Positions 26,595 to 35,816 of a stretch of DNA of 64,000 bases are shown here, one piece after another. Origin of the DNA: SZUA-430 sp040080835 (GTDB lineage Bacteria > Pseudomonadota > Alphaproteobacteria > Micropepsales > Micropepsaceae); assembly GCA_040080835.1 (NCBI GenBank), contig JBEBHP010000006.1, positions 124,001 to 188,000 of the forward strand. The letters run 5' to 3'. Made by a program: the position numbers and the translations under genes. The stretch's first letter is position 1. Each line of letters starts with the position of its first letter. The notes beneath the pieces are model-generated. The model ran no database searches. It was not told the origin of the DNA and saw nothing but the letters and a program-made list of their open reading frames with translations.

Positions 26595-27197
26595 ATGGCA
26601 TCGCGCTTTACCCTCGACAAGGAAGAAGAAACAAAGACCCCCGAGCCTTCGCCATTCACTGCCATCCCCCAAGCACTTTTCAAGACGCGCACCGTCCTTA
26701 TCTTCGGTGAAGTCGACATGAAGATGGCCGAGCGGGTGACCGCCAACCTGCTTGCGCTCTGCGCCGATGATCCGAACAAGGACATCAAGGTCGTCATTCA
26801 CTCGCCTGGCGGCCACGTTGAATCGGGTGACACGATCCACGACATCATCAAGTCCCTGCGTCCGCGCGTGAAAATGATTGGCACGGGTTGGGTCGCATCG
26901 GCAGGCACACACATCTATCTTGGTGCCGACAAGGCCCATCGCTTCGCTCTGCCAAACACGCGCTTCATGGTGCATCAGCCTGCTGGCGGCATCCGCGGTA
27001 CGGCATCGGACATCCAGATCGAAGCCGAAGAGATCCTGAAGGCCCAGGAACGCATCAACCGTACAATCTCTGACGAGACCGGCCAGCCGCTGTCCAAGGT
27101 GAGGGACGACACAGATCGTAACTTTTGGATGTCGGCCGAGGAAGCCAAGGCCTATGGCCTCGTCAGCCGCATCATTGAGCGGATCGACCTGGCGTGA
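26595..27197 (+). CDS. ClpP-like serine protease (Clp proteolytic subunit paralogue)
   Basis: The 200-residue product has the ClpP/crotonase fold. The catalytic triad can be read as Ser in 'GWVASAGTHI', His in 'RFMVHQPAGG' and Asp in 'DDTDRNFWMSAEEA', with the oxyanion-side 'IHSPGGHVESG'. The Ser is followed by Ala rather than the Met of canonical ClpP ('SMG'), so this is a divergent paralogue. ATG 26595 has AAGGAA eight bases upstream. It opens a tight operon with the GH13 gene (four-base overlap). No clpX is adjacent, and the canonical ClpP is probably elsewhere. Confidence 0.87.
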   Translation: MASRFTLDKEEETKTPEPSPFTAIPQALFKTRTVLIFGEVDMKMAERVTANLLALCADDPNKDIKVVIHSPGGHVESGDTIHDIIKSLRPRVKMIGTGWVASAGTHIYLGADKAHRFALPNTRFMVHQPAGGIRGTASDIQIEAEEILKAQERINRTISDETGQPLSKVRDDTDRNFWMSAEEAKAYGLVSRIIERIDLA

Positions 27198-28810
27198 AGC
27201 CGGGGATGGCGGCATCTTGGTGGCAAGGCGCGGTCGTCTATCAGATCTATCCGCGTTCGTTCTGCGATTCCAACGCTGACGGCATCGGCGACCTGAAAGG
27301 CATTGAGTCAAAGCTCGACTACATTGCCTCGCTGGGCGTCGATGCCATCTGGCTTTCCCCCATTCATCCCTCACCAAACCGCGACTTCGGCTATGACGTC
27401 GCGGACTTCAACGGCATCGCGCCCGAGATGGGCACGGTCACGGACTTCGAGCGGCTGATCGCCGAAGCGCATCGGCGCAGTCTCAAGGTCATTCTCGATG
27501 AAGTGCTCTCGCACACGAGCGACCTTCACCCCTGGTTCCAGGAAAGCCTGAAGTCGCGCGACAACGAGAAGTCAGACTGGTACGTCTGGGCCGATCCGCG
27601 CGAGGACGGTACGCCACCCAACAACTGGCTCAGTGTATTCGGTGGCCCTGCGTGGTCGTACCACCCCTTGCGTCGCCAATATTATTTTCACAAGTTTTTG
27701 AAGCAGCAGCCCAAGATCAATCTTTACAACGCTGATGCCCGCAAGGCCGCGATCGATGTCCTGCGCTTCTGGCTCGACCGCGGCGTCGATGGCTTCCGTC
27801 TCGATGTCGCAAATTCATACCTGCACGACACGCAGCTCCGCGACAACCCTGCAGTGCCGATGGCCGAACGCACGGCGCACCACTGGGCCCACGCACCCAA
27901 TCTCCAGCGCCGCATCCGCGACAGCAACCTTCCCGAGAACCGCGAAGTGCTGGACGAGATCCGCGCTGCCGTCGATCGCTATGGCAACCGGTTCGTCTTT
28001 GGTGAGTTCTCCGAAGAGCCCGGCCTGCTCAGCCACTTTGCAGGCAGGGATCATGGTCTGCACACGGGCTATACATTCACATTTCTCGAGGACCGTTCGT
28101 TCAAACCCAAGGTTTTTGCTGACCACTACGCCTTCCTGAACGCCATTGAAGGCCTCTGGCCCTGCGCAACCTTTTCCAATCACGACGTGCCGCGCACGGT
28201 GACACGTTACGGCCGCACGATGGAGGCCGATCCAGCGCTTGCTCGTGTGGCGATGACACTGCTGATGACGCTCAAGGGCACCGTGCTGATGTTCCAGGGA
28301 GAAGAACTGGGACTGCCTGACGGGCCCATCGAGCGTCACCAGATCCACGATCCTGTCGGTGAACTTTACTTCCCTTACAGCAAGGGTCGCGATCCGTGCC
28401 GTACGCCCATGCCATGGGTCGCAGGCAAGCCAAACATCGGCTTCACCTATGGTGAGCCCTGGCTGCCCATGGCACCTGCGCACAAGGCACTCGCCGCCGC
28501 AGGCCAGGAAATGGACCGCAACTCGACACTCTGGTTCACCCGCAGCCTTGTTGAATTGCGCAAACAGCATCCGGCTTTGCGGTCCGGTGACATCCGCGTC
28601 ATCGAAGCCAGTGACCAGGTTTTGGTCTTCGAGAGGAATGGCGCGAGCGAGCAGATCGTGTGCATCTTCAACCTCTCGCAAAAGACGATGTCTGTACCGT
28701 TTCCAGTCACTGCAAAGCTTGAACCTCTCCTCCAAGTGGGCGAGTGTTCTATCAGTGGGCCCACCATCGGGCTTGGCGCGCGCTCGGCGTTCATTGCAAG
28801 GAAGGCGTAG
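27194..28810 (+). CDS. GH13 alpha-glucosidase
   Basis: The 538-residue enzyme is a family 13 glycoside hydrolase of the oligo-glucosidase type. It shows 'YQIYPRSFCDSNADGIGDL', the region-I 'EVLSHTS', the nucleophile in 'GFRLDVANSY', the acid/base Glu in 'FVFGEFSEE' and 'FSNHDVPRTVTRYG' around the transition-state Asp. It lacks a signal peptide, so it acts in the cytoplasm on short alpha-glucosides. Region I reads DEVLSH where DQVxSH is more common. The GTG start at 27194 overlaps the clpP-like stop; ATG 27206 is an alternative. Confidence 0.92.
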   Translation: MKPGMAASWWQGAVVYQIYPRSFCDSNADGIGDLKGIESKLDYIASLGVDAIWLSPIHPSPNRDFGYDVADFNGIAPEMGTVTDFERLIAEAHRRSLKVILDEVLSHTSDLHPWFQESLKSRDNEKSDWYVWADPREDGTPPNNWLSVFGGPAWSYHPLRRQYYFHKFLKQQPKINLYNADARKAAIDVLRFWLDRGVDGFRLDVANSYLHDTQLRDNPAVPMAERTAHHWAHAPNLQRRIRDSNLPENREVLDEIRAAVDRYGNRFVFGEFSEEPGLLSHFAGRDHGLHTGYTFTFLEDRSFKPKVFADHYAFLNAIEGLWPCATFSNHDVPRTVTRYGRTMEADPALARVAMTLLMTLKGTVLMFQGEELGLPDGPIERHQIHDPVGELYFPYSKGRDPCRTPMPWVAGKPNIGFTYGEPWLPMAPAHKALAAAGQEMDRNSTLWFTRSLVELRKQHPALRSGDIRVIEASDQVLVFERNGASEQIVCIFNLSQKTMSVPFPVTAKLEPLLQVGECSISGPTIGLGARSAFIARKA

Positions 28811-28815
28811 TCATC

Positions 28816-29637
28816 GTGCAGTTCAGACTGTTTGCAGCACTGGTTACCTGTGCGCTGGTTGCTGGCTCGGCTATCGCGTCCCCAGACCGCATCAAATTGC
28901 TCGAAGGCCCCGCAGCGCTTGCGAAGCTGACGCCCGAGCAGCAGAAGGAAGACGGCAGAGGATACCTGACCGCTGACCCTGTTGCGATCGCCGCGGCAAT
29001 GCTCGCGGCGCCGGCATCGGACTCGCCCGCCGACAAGGCTGATGTCGCGCTATTTCAGGAGATGTACCGGAGTGCATCCGCCGAGCGCTTCAAGACGGCT
29101 CAGGATGACGACGCCACGATGTATGGCCGCTTCAATGATCAGTTGGGGCTTGCGCTTGATCGAGAGCACCTGCCCACACTTGTGACTCTGCTGAATCGGG
29201 TTGCAGCTGACGCATTCGCAGTGACTTCTGAAGCCAAGAAGCGCTATTCCCGCCCCAGGCCCTATCAGCGCCTCAAGCTGAAACGGGTCTGCGGATTCGA
29301 CAGGGCGCCTGCGCCCGAAGCTTCGCCCACCAAAGGAACTTCATACCCGTCTGGTCACGCATCGGTTTCGTGGTCGGTTGCGCTCGTGTTGATGGAAGTG
29401 GCACCCGCAAGCGCTCAGGCAATCATCGGTCGCGCAGTTTCGTATGGCAACAGCCGCGTCGTCTGTGGCCTTCACTTTCCGGCGGACATCGAAGCGGGTC
29501 ACTATCTGGGCAGCGCGGTAGTCGCCAGACTGTTTGAGTCGCCGGAATTTGTCCACGATTTGAAATGTGCGCGCCGCGAATTTGAGGCAGTGGCCGCAGG
29601 TGAGACGAGTGCTGACCTGCCGGCATGCGCGCCCTGA
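28816..29637 (+). CDS. Class A nonspecific acid phosphatase (PAP2 family)
   Basis: The 273-residue exported enzyme has a signal peptide and the three-part phosphatase signature: K-x6-RP in 'KKRYSRPRP', PSGH in 'SYPSGHAS' and SR-x5-H-x3-D in 'SRVVCGLHFPAD'. It cleaves phosphomonoesters in the periplasm. The GTG start at 28816 is set by GGAAGG just upstream and the immediately following signal peptide; the longer frame from 28744 would overlap the GH13 gene by 67 bases. It follows the GH13 gene by five bases and probably shares its transcript. A phosphate-scavenging role would fit the pst genes nearby. Confidence 0.9.
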   Translation: MQFRLFAALVTCALVAGSAIASPDRIKLLEGPAALAKLTPEQQKEDGRGYLTADPVAIAAAMLAAPASDSPADKADVALFQEMYRSASAERFKTAQDDDATMYGRFNDQLGLALDREHLPTLVTLLNRVAADAFAVTSEAKKRYSRPRPYQRLKLKRVCGFDRAPAPEASPTKGTSYPSGHASVSWSVALVLMEVAPASAQAIIGRAVSYGNSRVVCGLHFPADIEAGHYLGSAVVARLFESPEFVHDLKCARREFEAVAAGETSADLPACAP

Positions 29638-29640
29638 ACG

Positions 29641-29671
29641 GAAAAGGCCGCGCAGGTTGCCCGGCGCGGCC
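29641..29671 (-). terminator. Terminator of the rpsF-rpsR-rplI operon
   Basis: GGCCGCGC (29646-29653) pairs perfectly with GCGCGGCC (29664-29671), and the minus strand continues TTTTC. It lies about 25 bases after the rplI stop. Confidence 0.8.
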
Positions 29672-29696
29672 CTCACTCACATGAGACGAAACTGAA

Positions 29697-30392
29697 CTAC
29701 TTCTTTTTCTTCTTGGTGTCAGCCTTGTCTTCGTCACCAGCGTCTTCAGGTTTCTCGGCCTTGTCGGCCTTCGCAACCTTTTTCTTCTTTGGCTCAGCCT
29801 TGGCTTCCGCAGCTGGCAGTTCTTCGCCGGCTTCAGCCGCCGCACGAGCGGCCTGCGCGTCTTCAAACATCGCTTCGGCGTCGGCCCGGGCCTGGTCGGC
29901 TTCGGTCTTCAGCACGTTCTCGCCGCGGAACTGACGGTCAGCCTCTTCAACCGTACGGGCCACGTTCATCGTCACCGAGACGCGGACTTCAGGATGCAGC
30001 TGGACCTTCACGCCAACAAGGCCCAGTGCCTTGATGGCCTTGTCGAGGATGACCTGGCTGCGGCTGACGGTAACGCCGCCGGCCGAGATGGCGTCGGCAA
30101 TGTCACGCGTCGAGACCGAACCGTACAGCATGCCGGTTTCGCCGGCCTGGCGCAGGATCACGAAGGTCTGGTTGTCGAGCTTCGCTGCGACGACTCCGGC
30201 TTCCTTCTTTTCAGCAAGGTTGCGGGCTTCCAGCTGAGCCTTCTGGCCTTCGAACTTCTTGACGTTGTCCTTCGTTGCGCGAAGGGCCTTCTTGCGAGGC
30301 AGCAGGAAGTTGCGGGCGAACCCGTCCTTCACTTTGACCACTTCGCCCATCTGTCCGAGCTTTTCAACTCGTTCGAGCAGGATTACTTGCAT
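29697..30392 (-). CDS. rplI: 50S ribosomal protein L9 with charged C-terminal extension
   Basis: The N-terminal domain (MQVILLERVEKLGQMGEVVK) and the linker and C-terminal domain of L9 occupy residues 1 to about 150. They are followed by an ~80-residue Ala/Glu/Lys-rich tail ending in a run of lysines. L9 binds 23S rRNA and supports reading-frame fidelity. Total length is 231, against about 150 for E. coli; long acidic-basic tails occur in alphaproteobacterial L9. It is the last gene of the S6-S18-L9 operon. Confidence 0.97.
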   Translation of the reverse strand: MQVILLERVEKLGQMGEVVKVKDGFARNFLLPRKKALRATKDNVKKFEGQKAQLEARNLAEKKEAGVVAAKLDNQTFVILRQAGETGMLYGSVSTRDIADAISAGGVTVSRSQVILDKAIKALGLVGVKVQLHPEVRVSVTMNVARTVEEADRQFRGENVLKTEADQARADAEAMFEDAQAARAAAEAGEELPAAEAKAEPKKKKVAKADKAEKPEDAGDEDKADTKKKKK

Positions 30393-30410
30393 GTCTGTTT
30401 CTCCTGGCTC

Positions 30411-30713
30411 TTACGAGACGACGTAAGGAAGCAAAGCGAGGAAGCGGGCGCGCTTGATGGCGGCTGCCAGCTCGCGCTGCTTCTTTGCCGATACGGCTGT
30501 GATCCGCGAAGGCACGATCTTGCCGCGCTCAGAAATGAAGCGCGAGAGCAGTTTCGCATCCATATAGTCGATCTTCGGCGCGTTATCGCCCGAGAACGGA
30601 CAGGTCTTGCGACGACGGAAGAATGGACGGCGTCCACCACCACCACCGCCGCCGGGTCCGCCACCAAATCCGCCGCCGCCACCGCCGCGTTCGTTCTGAT
30701 CACCAAAGCTCAT
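30411..30713 (-). CDS. rpsR: 30S ribosomal protein S18
   Basis: The 100-residue protein has the S18 core ('FISERGKIVPSRITAVSAKK', 'ARFLALLPYV') preceded by a glycine-rich N-terminus of about 20 residues. S18 pairs with S6 on the 30S platform. It overlaps the rpsF stop by four bases (ATGA) and is followed by rplI after 18 bases. Confidence 0.97.
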   Translation of the reverse strand: MSFGDQNERGGGGGGFGGGPGGGGGGGRRPFFRRRKTCPFSGDNAPKIDYMDAKLLSRFISERGKIVPSRITAVSAKKQRELAAAIKRARFLALLPYVVS

Positions 30714-31117
30714 GTCGCAGCTCCTTCTTCAGCCGGCTCGAAGCCGACTTCGTCTTCACGACGGCCCCATTTGGCGTCGCGGCGTTCTTTCGCCTGCTTC
30801 GCCTGCATTCCAGCAGATGGATTTTCGTCAAGCGCATCGACGCGAATGGTCAGATAGCGGATGACGTCTTCGTTGATCTTCAGCTGGCGTTCCATTTCGC
30901 CGACCGGACCCCAGGGTCCGTCGATCGCAAGGTGCACATAGTGCCCCTTGCGGTTCTTGTTGATCTTGTAGGCGAGGGAACGCAGTCCCCAGCTCTCGAC
31001 CTTGACGACCTTTCCGCCGCCTTGTTCGATGATGCCTTTCATTTGCTCGGTCAACTGGTCGACCTGAGCCTGCGCCGCATCCTGGCGCGCGATAAATACA
31101 TGCTCGTAAAACGGCAT
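30710..31117 (-). CDS. rpsF: 30S ribosomal protein S6
   Basis: The 135-residue protein starts MPFYEHVFIARQD at 31117 with GGAGGC just upstream; the earlier in-frame start adds non-homologous residues. The core strands 'GHYVHLAIDG' and 'DVIRYLTIRVDA' are typical of S6, and an acidic C-terminal tail follows. It is the first gene of the operon. Confidence 0.97.
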   Translation of the reverse strand: MPFYEHVFIARQDAAQAQVDQLTEQMKGIIEQGGGKVVKVESWGLRSLAYKINKNRKGHYVHLAIDGPWGPVGEMERQLKINEDVIRYLTIRVDALDENPSAGMQAKQAKERRDAKWGRREDEVGFEPAEEGAAT

Positions 31118-31412
31118 GGGAGCCTCCGTTTGGCAGCGGCACCTCTGCACGGCCCCCATGGCAGTGCGAAAGGCGATGGACCAGCGTTGCTGTCAGACGT
31201 TCCGTCCCAAGGGACCCTTTCAGGGACCCGTGCTCCGCGGCCGCGGCCGGTTTCAAGAAGGCGCGGACTATACGCATTTGGGGGCAGGGGACAAGCGGCC
31301 ATTTGCACCCGCTTTGTCGCGTCCAAGTGTGTCGGGGTTAACCCCTAATTTGACAAAATCGGGCCTTTTGTCGAGATTGTCTGCTCGTTCACCCATCAAA
31401 CGAGCCTGGCCG

Positions 31413-32150
31413 ATGCCCATTCTCATCCTCGCCGAGGTTCTGATCCAGGCGGCCTGCATCTATCACGCGTCCCAGCGCGGAACGATTTTCCCATGGATCT
31501 ATGTGATTATGATCCCGGGGATAGGCCCTGTGGCTTACTTCCTTTTTGAGATTCTGCCTGACACGGCCAAAACGAGGCGCGGACAGAAGGTCGTCACCGA
31601 CTTGCGCACGGTGCTCGATCCCGACCGCGAATTCCGCGAGCGCCGCGCTGAGGCCGAACTCACCCAGGCACCGGCAACAAAAGCTGCTTTTGCTGAAGAG
31701 TGCGCAAGGCGCGGCATGCATGACGAAGCTGTCACCATGTACCGCTCCGCGCTGTCAGGTACCTTCGCTGACGATGCCCACCTGATGCTGGGACTGGCGA
31801 GGGCACAGATCGGAAAGTGCGACTGCGCGGGCTGCCAGCAGACGCTTGATCAGTTACGCGCGAAGAACCCTGACTTCAATTCGCCGGAAGGGCATTTGCT
31901 TTATGCGCGTGCGCTTGAGGGTCTGAACAAAGACGCCGAGGCGCTGCACGAGTACGAGGCGCTGTCCGGATACTACCCGGGACTTGAAGCCAAGGTACGC
32001 CACGCGCTCTACCTGCAAAAGCTTGGACGCGTGGAGCAGTCCCGCCCGATGCTCGAGACAATTGTCGCCAACTTCAAGCGTCTCCCGCGACACGCGCAGG
32101 AACTGAACCGCGACTGGGCCAACGTCGCCAGGCGTAACCTGGAAGGCTAG
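31413..32150 (+). CDS. Membrane-anchored TPR protein with PLDc_N-like head
   Basis: The 245-residue protein has two N-terminal hydrophobic helices whose second part 'YVIMIPGIGPVAYFLFEILP' resembles the PLDc_N segment found before phospholipase D and cardiolipin synthase domains. The remainder is helical, with tetratricopeptide-like units ('AVTMYRSALSGTFADDAHLM', 'ALHEYEALSGYYPGLEAKVR'). It contains C-D-C-A-G-C in the middle, a possible metal site. ATG 31413 is the natural start; the longer frame would run into rpsF. Its role is unknown; a scaffold at the inner membrane is likely. Confidence 0.75.
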   Translation: MPILILAEVLIQAACIYHASQRGTIFPWIYVIMIPGIGPVAYFLFEILPDTAKTRRGQKVVTDLRTVLDPDREFRERRAEAELTQAPATKAAFAEECARRGMHDEAVTMYRSALSGTFADDAHLMLGLARAQIGKCDCAGCQQTLDQLRAKNPDFNSPEGHLLYARALEGLNKDAEALHEYEALSGYYPGLEAKVRHALYLQKLGRVEQSRPMLETIVANFKRLPRHAQELNRDWANVARRNLEG

Positions 32151-32288
32151 GTACGCGCCGTGGCAGAGGGCAAGCCTCCCGGTTTGGAACAAGGGATGGC
32201 GCTCGAGGGCCAGACAGTTTGCCTTGGGGTTTCGGTTGCGCTGTGGCTATTCTTGTCGAGTACGCATCGCTGTCCCAAGGAATGACCA

Positions 32289-33548
32289 ATGACGACCAGC
32301 AAACCAAGAAGCCCTTTCCCGGCCGGTGGACGCCACTGGGATGACCTGAACGCAGAGATGGTCAGGCGCTCGGCGCGGGATGCAGACATCCAGGGCGGGC
32401 GCGCCCCAGCGTTCTATTTCTTTGCCGAAGAAGAGACCTACGAGATCGGCAAGAAGGCGTTCAACGCGTATTTTTCGCAGAACGCGCTGGGCAACAAGGT
32501 CTTTCCGGGCCTGCAGTCGATGGAGACGGATGTCCTGGATTACGGTCTGGGGCTTTTCTCCGCACCCGAAGGCGGTCATGGCATTTTCAGCTCAGGCGGA
32601 AGCGAGAGCATATTCCTCGCCCTGAAAGCTGCGCGCGAAGCGCATCGCGCGCAAAACAAAGTCGGCCGGGAAACGCCGCTGAACATTGTCGTTCCGATCA
32701 CCGTGCACCCGGCCTTCGACAAGGCCGCGATCGCAATGGACCTCGAAGTCAGGCGAGCGGCACTCAGGCCGGACCGCCGTGTTGATCCCGGGGCAATGCG
32801 CGAATTGATTGATGAAAACACGATGGCGCTCGTGGGATCTGCGCCGTGCTTTCCGCATGGTGTGATCGATCCGATCGAGGATTTGAGTCGCATTGCCGTC
32901 GAGCTTGGCAAATGGCTGCACGTCGATGCCTGCGTCGGCGGCTGGATCGCGCCGTTCTTCACGCGCATAGGGCGATCAACGCCGGCATTCGACTTCCGGT
33001 TTCCCGGCGTGCGTTCAATCTCGGCCGACCTTCACAAGTTCGGCTTCTGCCCGAAGCCAGCCTCCACAGTGTTCTTCCGCAACAGGGAAGACGCCGAGCG
33101 CTCTGCTTTCAGGGTTGACGCCTGGCCAAGCGGCCCGTTCTTGACCGAGACGCTTGTCGGCACGCGCCCGGGTGGCGCAGTCTCCGGTGCCTGGGCCGTG
33201 CTGAACCACATGGGGACGCCTGGATTTGAGGGACTGGCTCGACGCCTTGCGAATATGGTTGACGGCTACGTTGCTGGCATTCGCTCCATCAGGGGCCTTG
33301 AGATGTGGTCAGAGCCGGATGTCACCATCATCAATTACGGTTCGCATGAAGTGAACATGCAAGGGGTCGCAAAACTCATGATGCAGAAAGGTTTTTTGCC
33401 AAGCCTCACGCGCGCTCCCCTGGGACTTCACGCGATGCTAGCCATGCAGCACGAACCCGTCCGCGCGCAGTATCTCGACGCCCTCCGCGATAGCGTGGAG
33501 ACCGTTCGCACGTCAGGCTCATCAGGCACGGTAAAATCGGTGTATTGA
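32289..33548 (+). CDS. PLP-dependent lyase/decarboxylase, sphingosine-1-phosphate lyase-like
   Basis: The 419-residue enzyme belongs to the type I fold, group II decarboxylase family. It shows 'SSGGSESIFLALKAAR' (phosphate loop), the stacking His in 'TVHPAFDKAA', 'HVDACVGGW' with the PLP-binding Asp, and the Schiff-base Lys in 'SISADLHKFGF' (about residue 248). The spacing and 'HKFGFCPK' resemble sphingosine-1-phosphate lyases more than glutamate decarboxylases. It is cytosolic as read, without an N-terminal membrane anchor. The gene stands alone; no sphingolipid genes are beside it, so the substrate is uncertain. Confidence 0.85.
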   Translation: MTTSKPRSPFPAGGRHWDDLNAEMVRRSARDADIQGGRAPAFYFFAEEETYEIGKKAFNAYFSQNALGNKVFPGLQSMETDVLDYGLGLFSAPEGGHGIFSSGGSESIFLALKAAREAHRAQNKVGRETPLNIVVPITVHPAFDKAAIAMDLEVRRAALRPDRRVDPGAMRELIDENTMALVGSAPCFPHGVIDPIEDLSRIAVELGKWLHVDACVGGWIAPFFTRIGRSTPAFDFRFPGVRSISADLHKFGFCPKPASTVFFRNREDAERSAFRVDAWPSGPFLTETLVGTRPGGAVSGAWAVLNHMGTPGFEGLARRLANMVDGYVAGIRSIRGLEMWSEPDVTIINYGSHEVNMQGVAKLMMQKGFLPSLTRAPLGLHAMLAMQHEPVRAQYLDALRDSVETVRTSGSSGTVKSVY

Positions 33549-33601
33549 TCCGGATGGTGGGTACCGAAGACGGAGTTCCAGGCACCCGCCCGCAAATATT
33601 T

Positions 33602-33979
33602 TTATTTTCGTACCGCTCCGCGAAGCTTCGCTGTCGCGTTCTTGACGCGAAACCTCACCAGCTTGCCGATCAGCGCAAAGGGAACTGGCTTGTCGTGCGG
33701 AAACTGCAGGTTGCCTTTAGGTCCCATGTATTTTGAGAACGCGCGCACCAGTGCAGCATCCTCACGCACCGGCGGGAAAACGCCAATGTGGTTCTTGAAC
33801 GCTGCAAAATAGACCAGGATGCGCCCCTGCCGGAATGCCGGCATCCGATATGAGATGATCTCTTCGGCGTCAGGCGCAGCCTCTCGAATGACATCGCGGA
33901 GTCTTAGCAGACGTTGCTGCACACGTGCCTCGCAGACCGAGACATACGCATCGATTGCTGTTTTCCTTGGAGAGGACAT
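33602..33979 (-). CDS. DUF1801 protein
   Basis: The 125-residue protein shows 'PDAEEIISYRMPAFRQG', 'YFAAFKNHIGVFP' and 'GNLQFPHDKPVP', features of the DUF1801/YdhG family (SufE-independent iron chaperone-like fold). ATG 33979 is preferred to the upstream TTG. Its stop faces the PLP enzyme gene. The exact function of this family is unsettled. Confidence 0.85.
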   Translation of the reverse strand: MSSPRKTAIDAYVSVCEARVQQRLLRLRDVIREAAPDAEEIISYRMPAFRQGRILVYFAAFKNHIGVFPPVREDAALVRAFSKYMGPKGNLQFPHDKPVPFALIGKLVRFRVKNATAKLRGAVRK

Positions 33980-34011
33980 CAGTGCACCCAATGCGCTGTG
34001 TCAATATGTTG

Positions 34012-34545
34012 CTATTCGACGATCTTGGTGCTTTCGACGGATTCCATCAATGCAGCCTTCCATTCCGAAAGTTTTTCAACCGTACTGTTCGTGGTGATAA
34101 CTATTAGCTTGTCGCCGGATCGCGTAAAATAAATGAAATTGTATACCTCCGTGTCTAAAGTCTTCACCGTGCACTCCAGCACGCCATATTCGCGCCCTCC
34201 AATGACACGAAGTTCCTTGTGGTCCCACGACGAGATGTTGCGCACGCGCTCCATCGACGTTGAGAGAAGTGACAGCATCTCGGCCATGCTCTTCCCTTTT
34301 GGATAGGCAGCAATGTTTGCGCCAATGTTCACGGTGCCGCGCTCATCAGTGTAAATATCCCTGGGCGGGTTGGCGCCGGAATACTTGATCTTTTTCATAT
34401 CGTCCGACATGGGCAAAAACACGGCAGGAATAGAAAGCTCAACTTTTCCATCCAACATGCTCACAGTTTTCATCTCGCTTGCTGTTGCAAGTCCCGACAC
34501 CGAAAGCGCAATCAGAAATCCAAAGAACAAGTCACGCATCATCAT
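34012..34545 (-). CDS. Exported protein of unknown function
   Basis: The 177-residue product has a signal peptide (cleavage near ATAS) and a mixed alpha/beta mature part with a terminal amphipathic helix. It begins with three ATG codons in a row, preceded by GGAAAGG, so the exact start may be any of them. No family is recognised. The pattern 'VNIGANIAAYPKGKSMAEM' and 'YNFIYFTRSGDKLIVITTNS' resembles small periplasmic proteins that measure or bind envelope ligands, but I do not assign one. Confidence 0.7.
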   Translation of the reverse strand: MMMRDLFFGFLIALSVSGLATASEMKTVSMLDGKVELSIPAVFLPMSDDMKKIKYSGANPPRDIYTDERGTVNIGANIAAYPKGKSMAEMLSLLSTSMERVRNISSWDHKELRVIGGREYGVLECTVKTLDTEVYNFIYFTRSGDKLIVITTNSTVEKLSEWKAALMESVESTKIVE

Positions 34546-34611
34546 CAGTTACCTTTCCAATTTTTACACAAATGTGATTTGTCTCAACCTGTGAAAGCCG
34601 AATTCACACCT

Positions 34612-35673
34612 CTACTTCAGAAGCGCCGCCAGATGGTGCTGCCAGAACTTCGCCCAAGTGTGCGTGCCGTGGCCGCGAGTCTCGGTGCTCGCCTGGATCA
34701 TCACGAACTTTCCATTCTTCAGGCGCTTTGCCTCACGTTCAGCAATGCCGAGCTCCGGCGGATTGATGAAGTCATCCGTGGAGTTCACCCAGGTGACGCG
34801 CGCACGGATGGTTTCGAGCCTTGACGAAGGATTGTAGTTTCGTGATGCAGCGACCTGATAGAGCAGGTCATTGGCATCCAGCTTCGAGATCCGGTCCGGC
34901 AGGCTCTTGTCGATAAAGGCATCGACGGAATCGCGCGTCGGATAGGTGGCTTGCTGATAGAGCGGAGCGCTGCCGGCGATGACAAGCAGGCTTGCTGCAG
35001 TTCGCAAGGCCTGCATGGGCTGGGACTTGTACTCGCCGCCTTCCCACGCGGGATCAAGCGTGATCGCGTCGATCGTCATTTTGCGCCACATCCTGTTGCG
35101 CCCGGCGATTTCATTGGGCAGGCAGGCGAGCGGCATCATTGCGTCCATGTAACTGGTATAGGTCTCGCCCCACACGAAGGCGTGCATGCAACCCATCGAT
35201 GTGCCCATGATCAGCTTCAGGTGGTCGACGCCTAGCCCTTCGGTCAGCATCTGGTGTTGGGCCCTGACCATGTCGTCATAGTCATAGTGCGGAAAGCGCG
35301 CATGCAGACCATCACTGGGCCTGGACGACTTGCCATGTCCGATTCCGTCGGGAAGAATGATGTAGTGCTTCGCCGGATCGAGCAGACCACCAGGCGCAAA
35401 AAGCACGTCGGCAAATTGCGGCTGGAAGAACTGCTTTCCGTCGCCGCCCGTGCCATGAAGGATCATGACGGCGTTGGTGACATGGCCCTGCGCGTCCTTC
35501 TGGGGCTCGCCCAGCGTCGTATAGTGCAGTCGCAGTTCAGTAATTTTTTCGCCGGACGTAAATGTAAAGTCGCGCGCGATGTAGTCGCCTTCTGCCGGGT
35601 GAAGCGCTGCAGGTTCGGCAAAAGCCGGAGCTGCACAAAGAAAGGCGAGCGTCGCTGCCAGATATCGTGTCAT
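34612..35673 (-). CDS. Secreted alpha/beta hydrolase, homoserine O-acetyltransferase-like fold
   Basis: The 353-residue precursor has a signal peptide (cleavage near PAFA). The fold is that of MetX-type acyltransferases and hydrolases: 'VMILHGTGGDGKQF' (oxyanion side), the nucleophile in 'LIMGTSMGCMHAFVWG', the Asp in 'STDDFINPPEL' and the His in 'RGHGTHTWAKFW'. Because it is exported, a biosynthetic MetX role is unlikely; it is more probably an esterase or related hydrolase. The gene stands between the exported unknown protein and the MtrB-like gene. Confidence 0.85.
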   Translation of the reverse strand: MTRYLAATLAFLCAAPAFAEPAALHPAEGDYIARDFTFTSGEKITELRLHYTTLGEPQKDAQGHVTNAVMILHGTGGDGKQFFQPQFADVLFAPGGLLDPAKHYIILPDGIGHGKSSRPSDGLHARFPHYDYDDMVRAQHQMLTEGLGVDHLKLIMGTSMGCMHAFVWGETYTSYMDAMMPLACLPNEIAGRNRMWRKMTIDAITLDPAWEGGEYKSQPMQALRTAASLLVIAGSAPLYQQATYPTRDSVDAFIDKSLPDRISKLDANDLLYQVAASRNYNPSSRLETIRARVTWVNSTDDFINPPELGIAEREAKRLKNGKFVMIQASTETRGHGTHTWAKFWQHHLAALLK

Positions 35674-35816
35674 GAAAACGTTTCCGCTTCGCCTGGTGAA
35701 CTCTGGGCAAGCCGAGCACGACGCGACGGATTTGTCAAAAGGCGGAACATGTACAGCGCAGTCTTTGGGGTACCAGAAGCAGCCTGAAGCAGTCCCCTGA
35801 TATCCCTGTTGATCGC

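Noticed and set aside
26271..27377. 368-codon minus-strand frame across sirtuin and ClpP-like genes
   Set aside because: It crosses two well-supported genes on the other strand and has no recognisable domains.
27815..28735. 306-codon minus-strand frame inside the GH13 gene
   Set aside because: Codon-bias shadow of a well-supported glucosidase.
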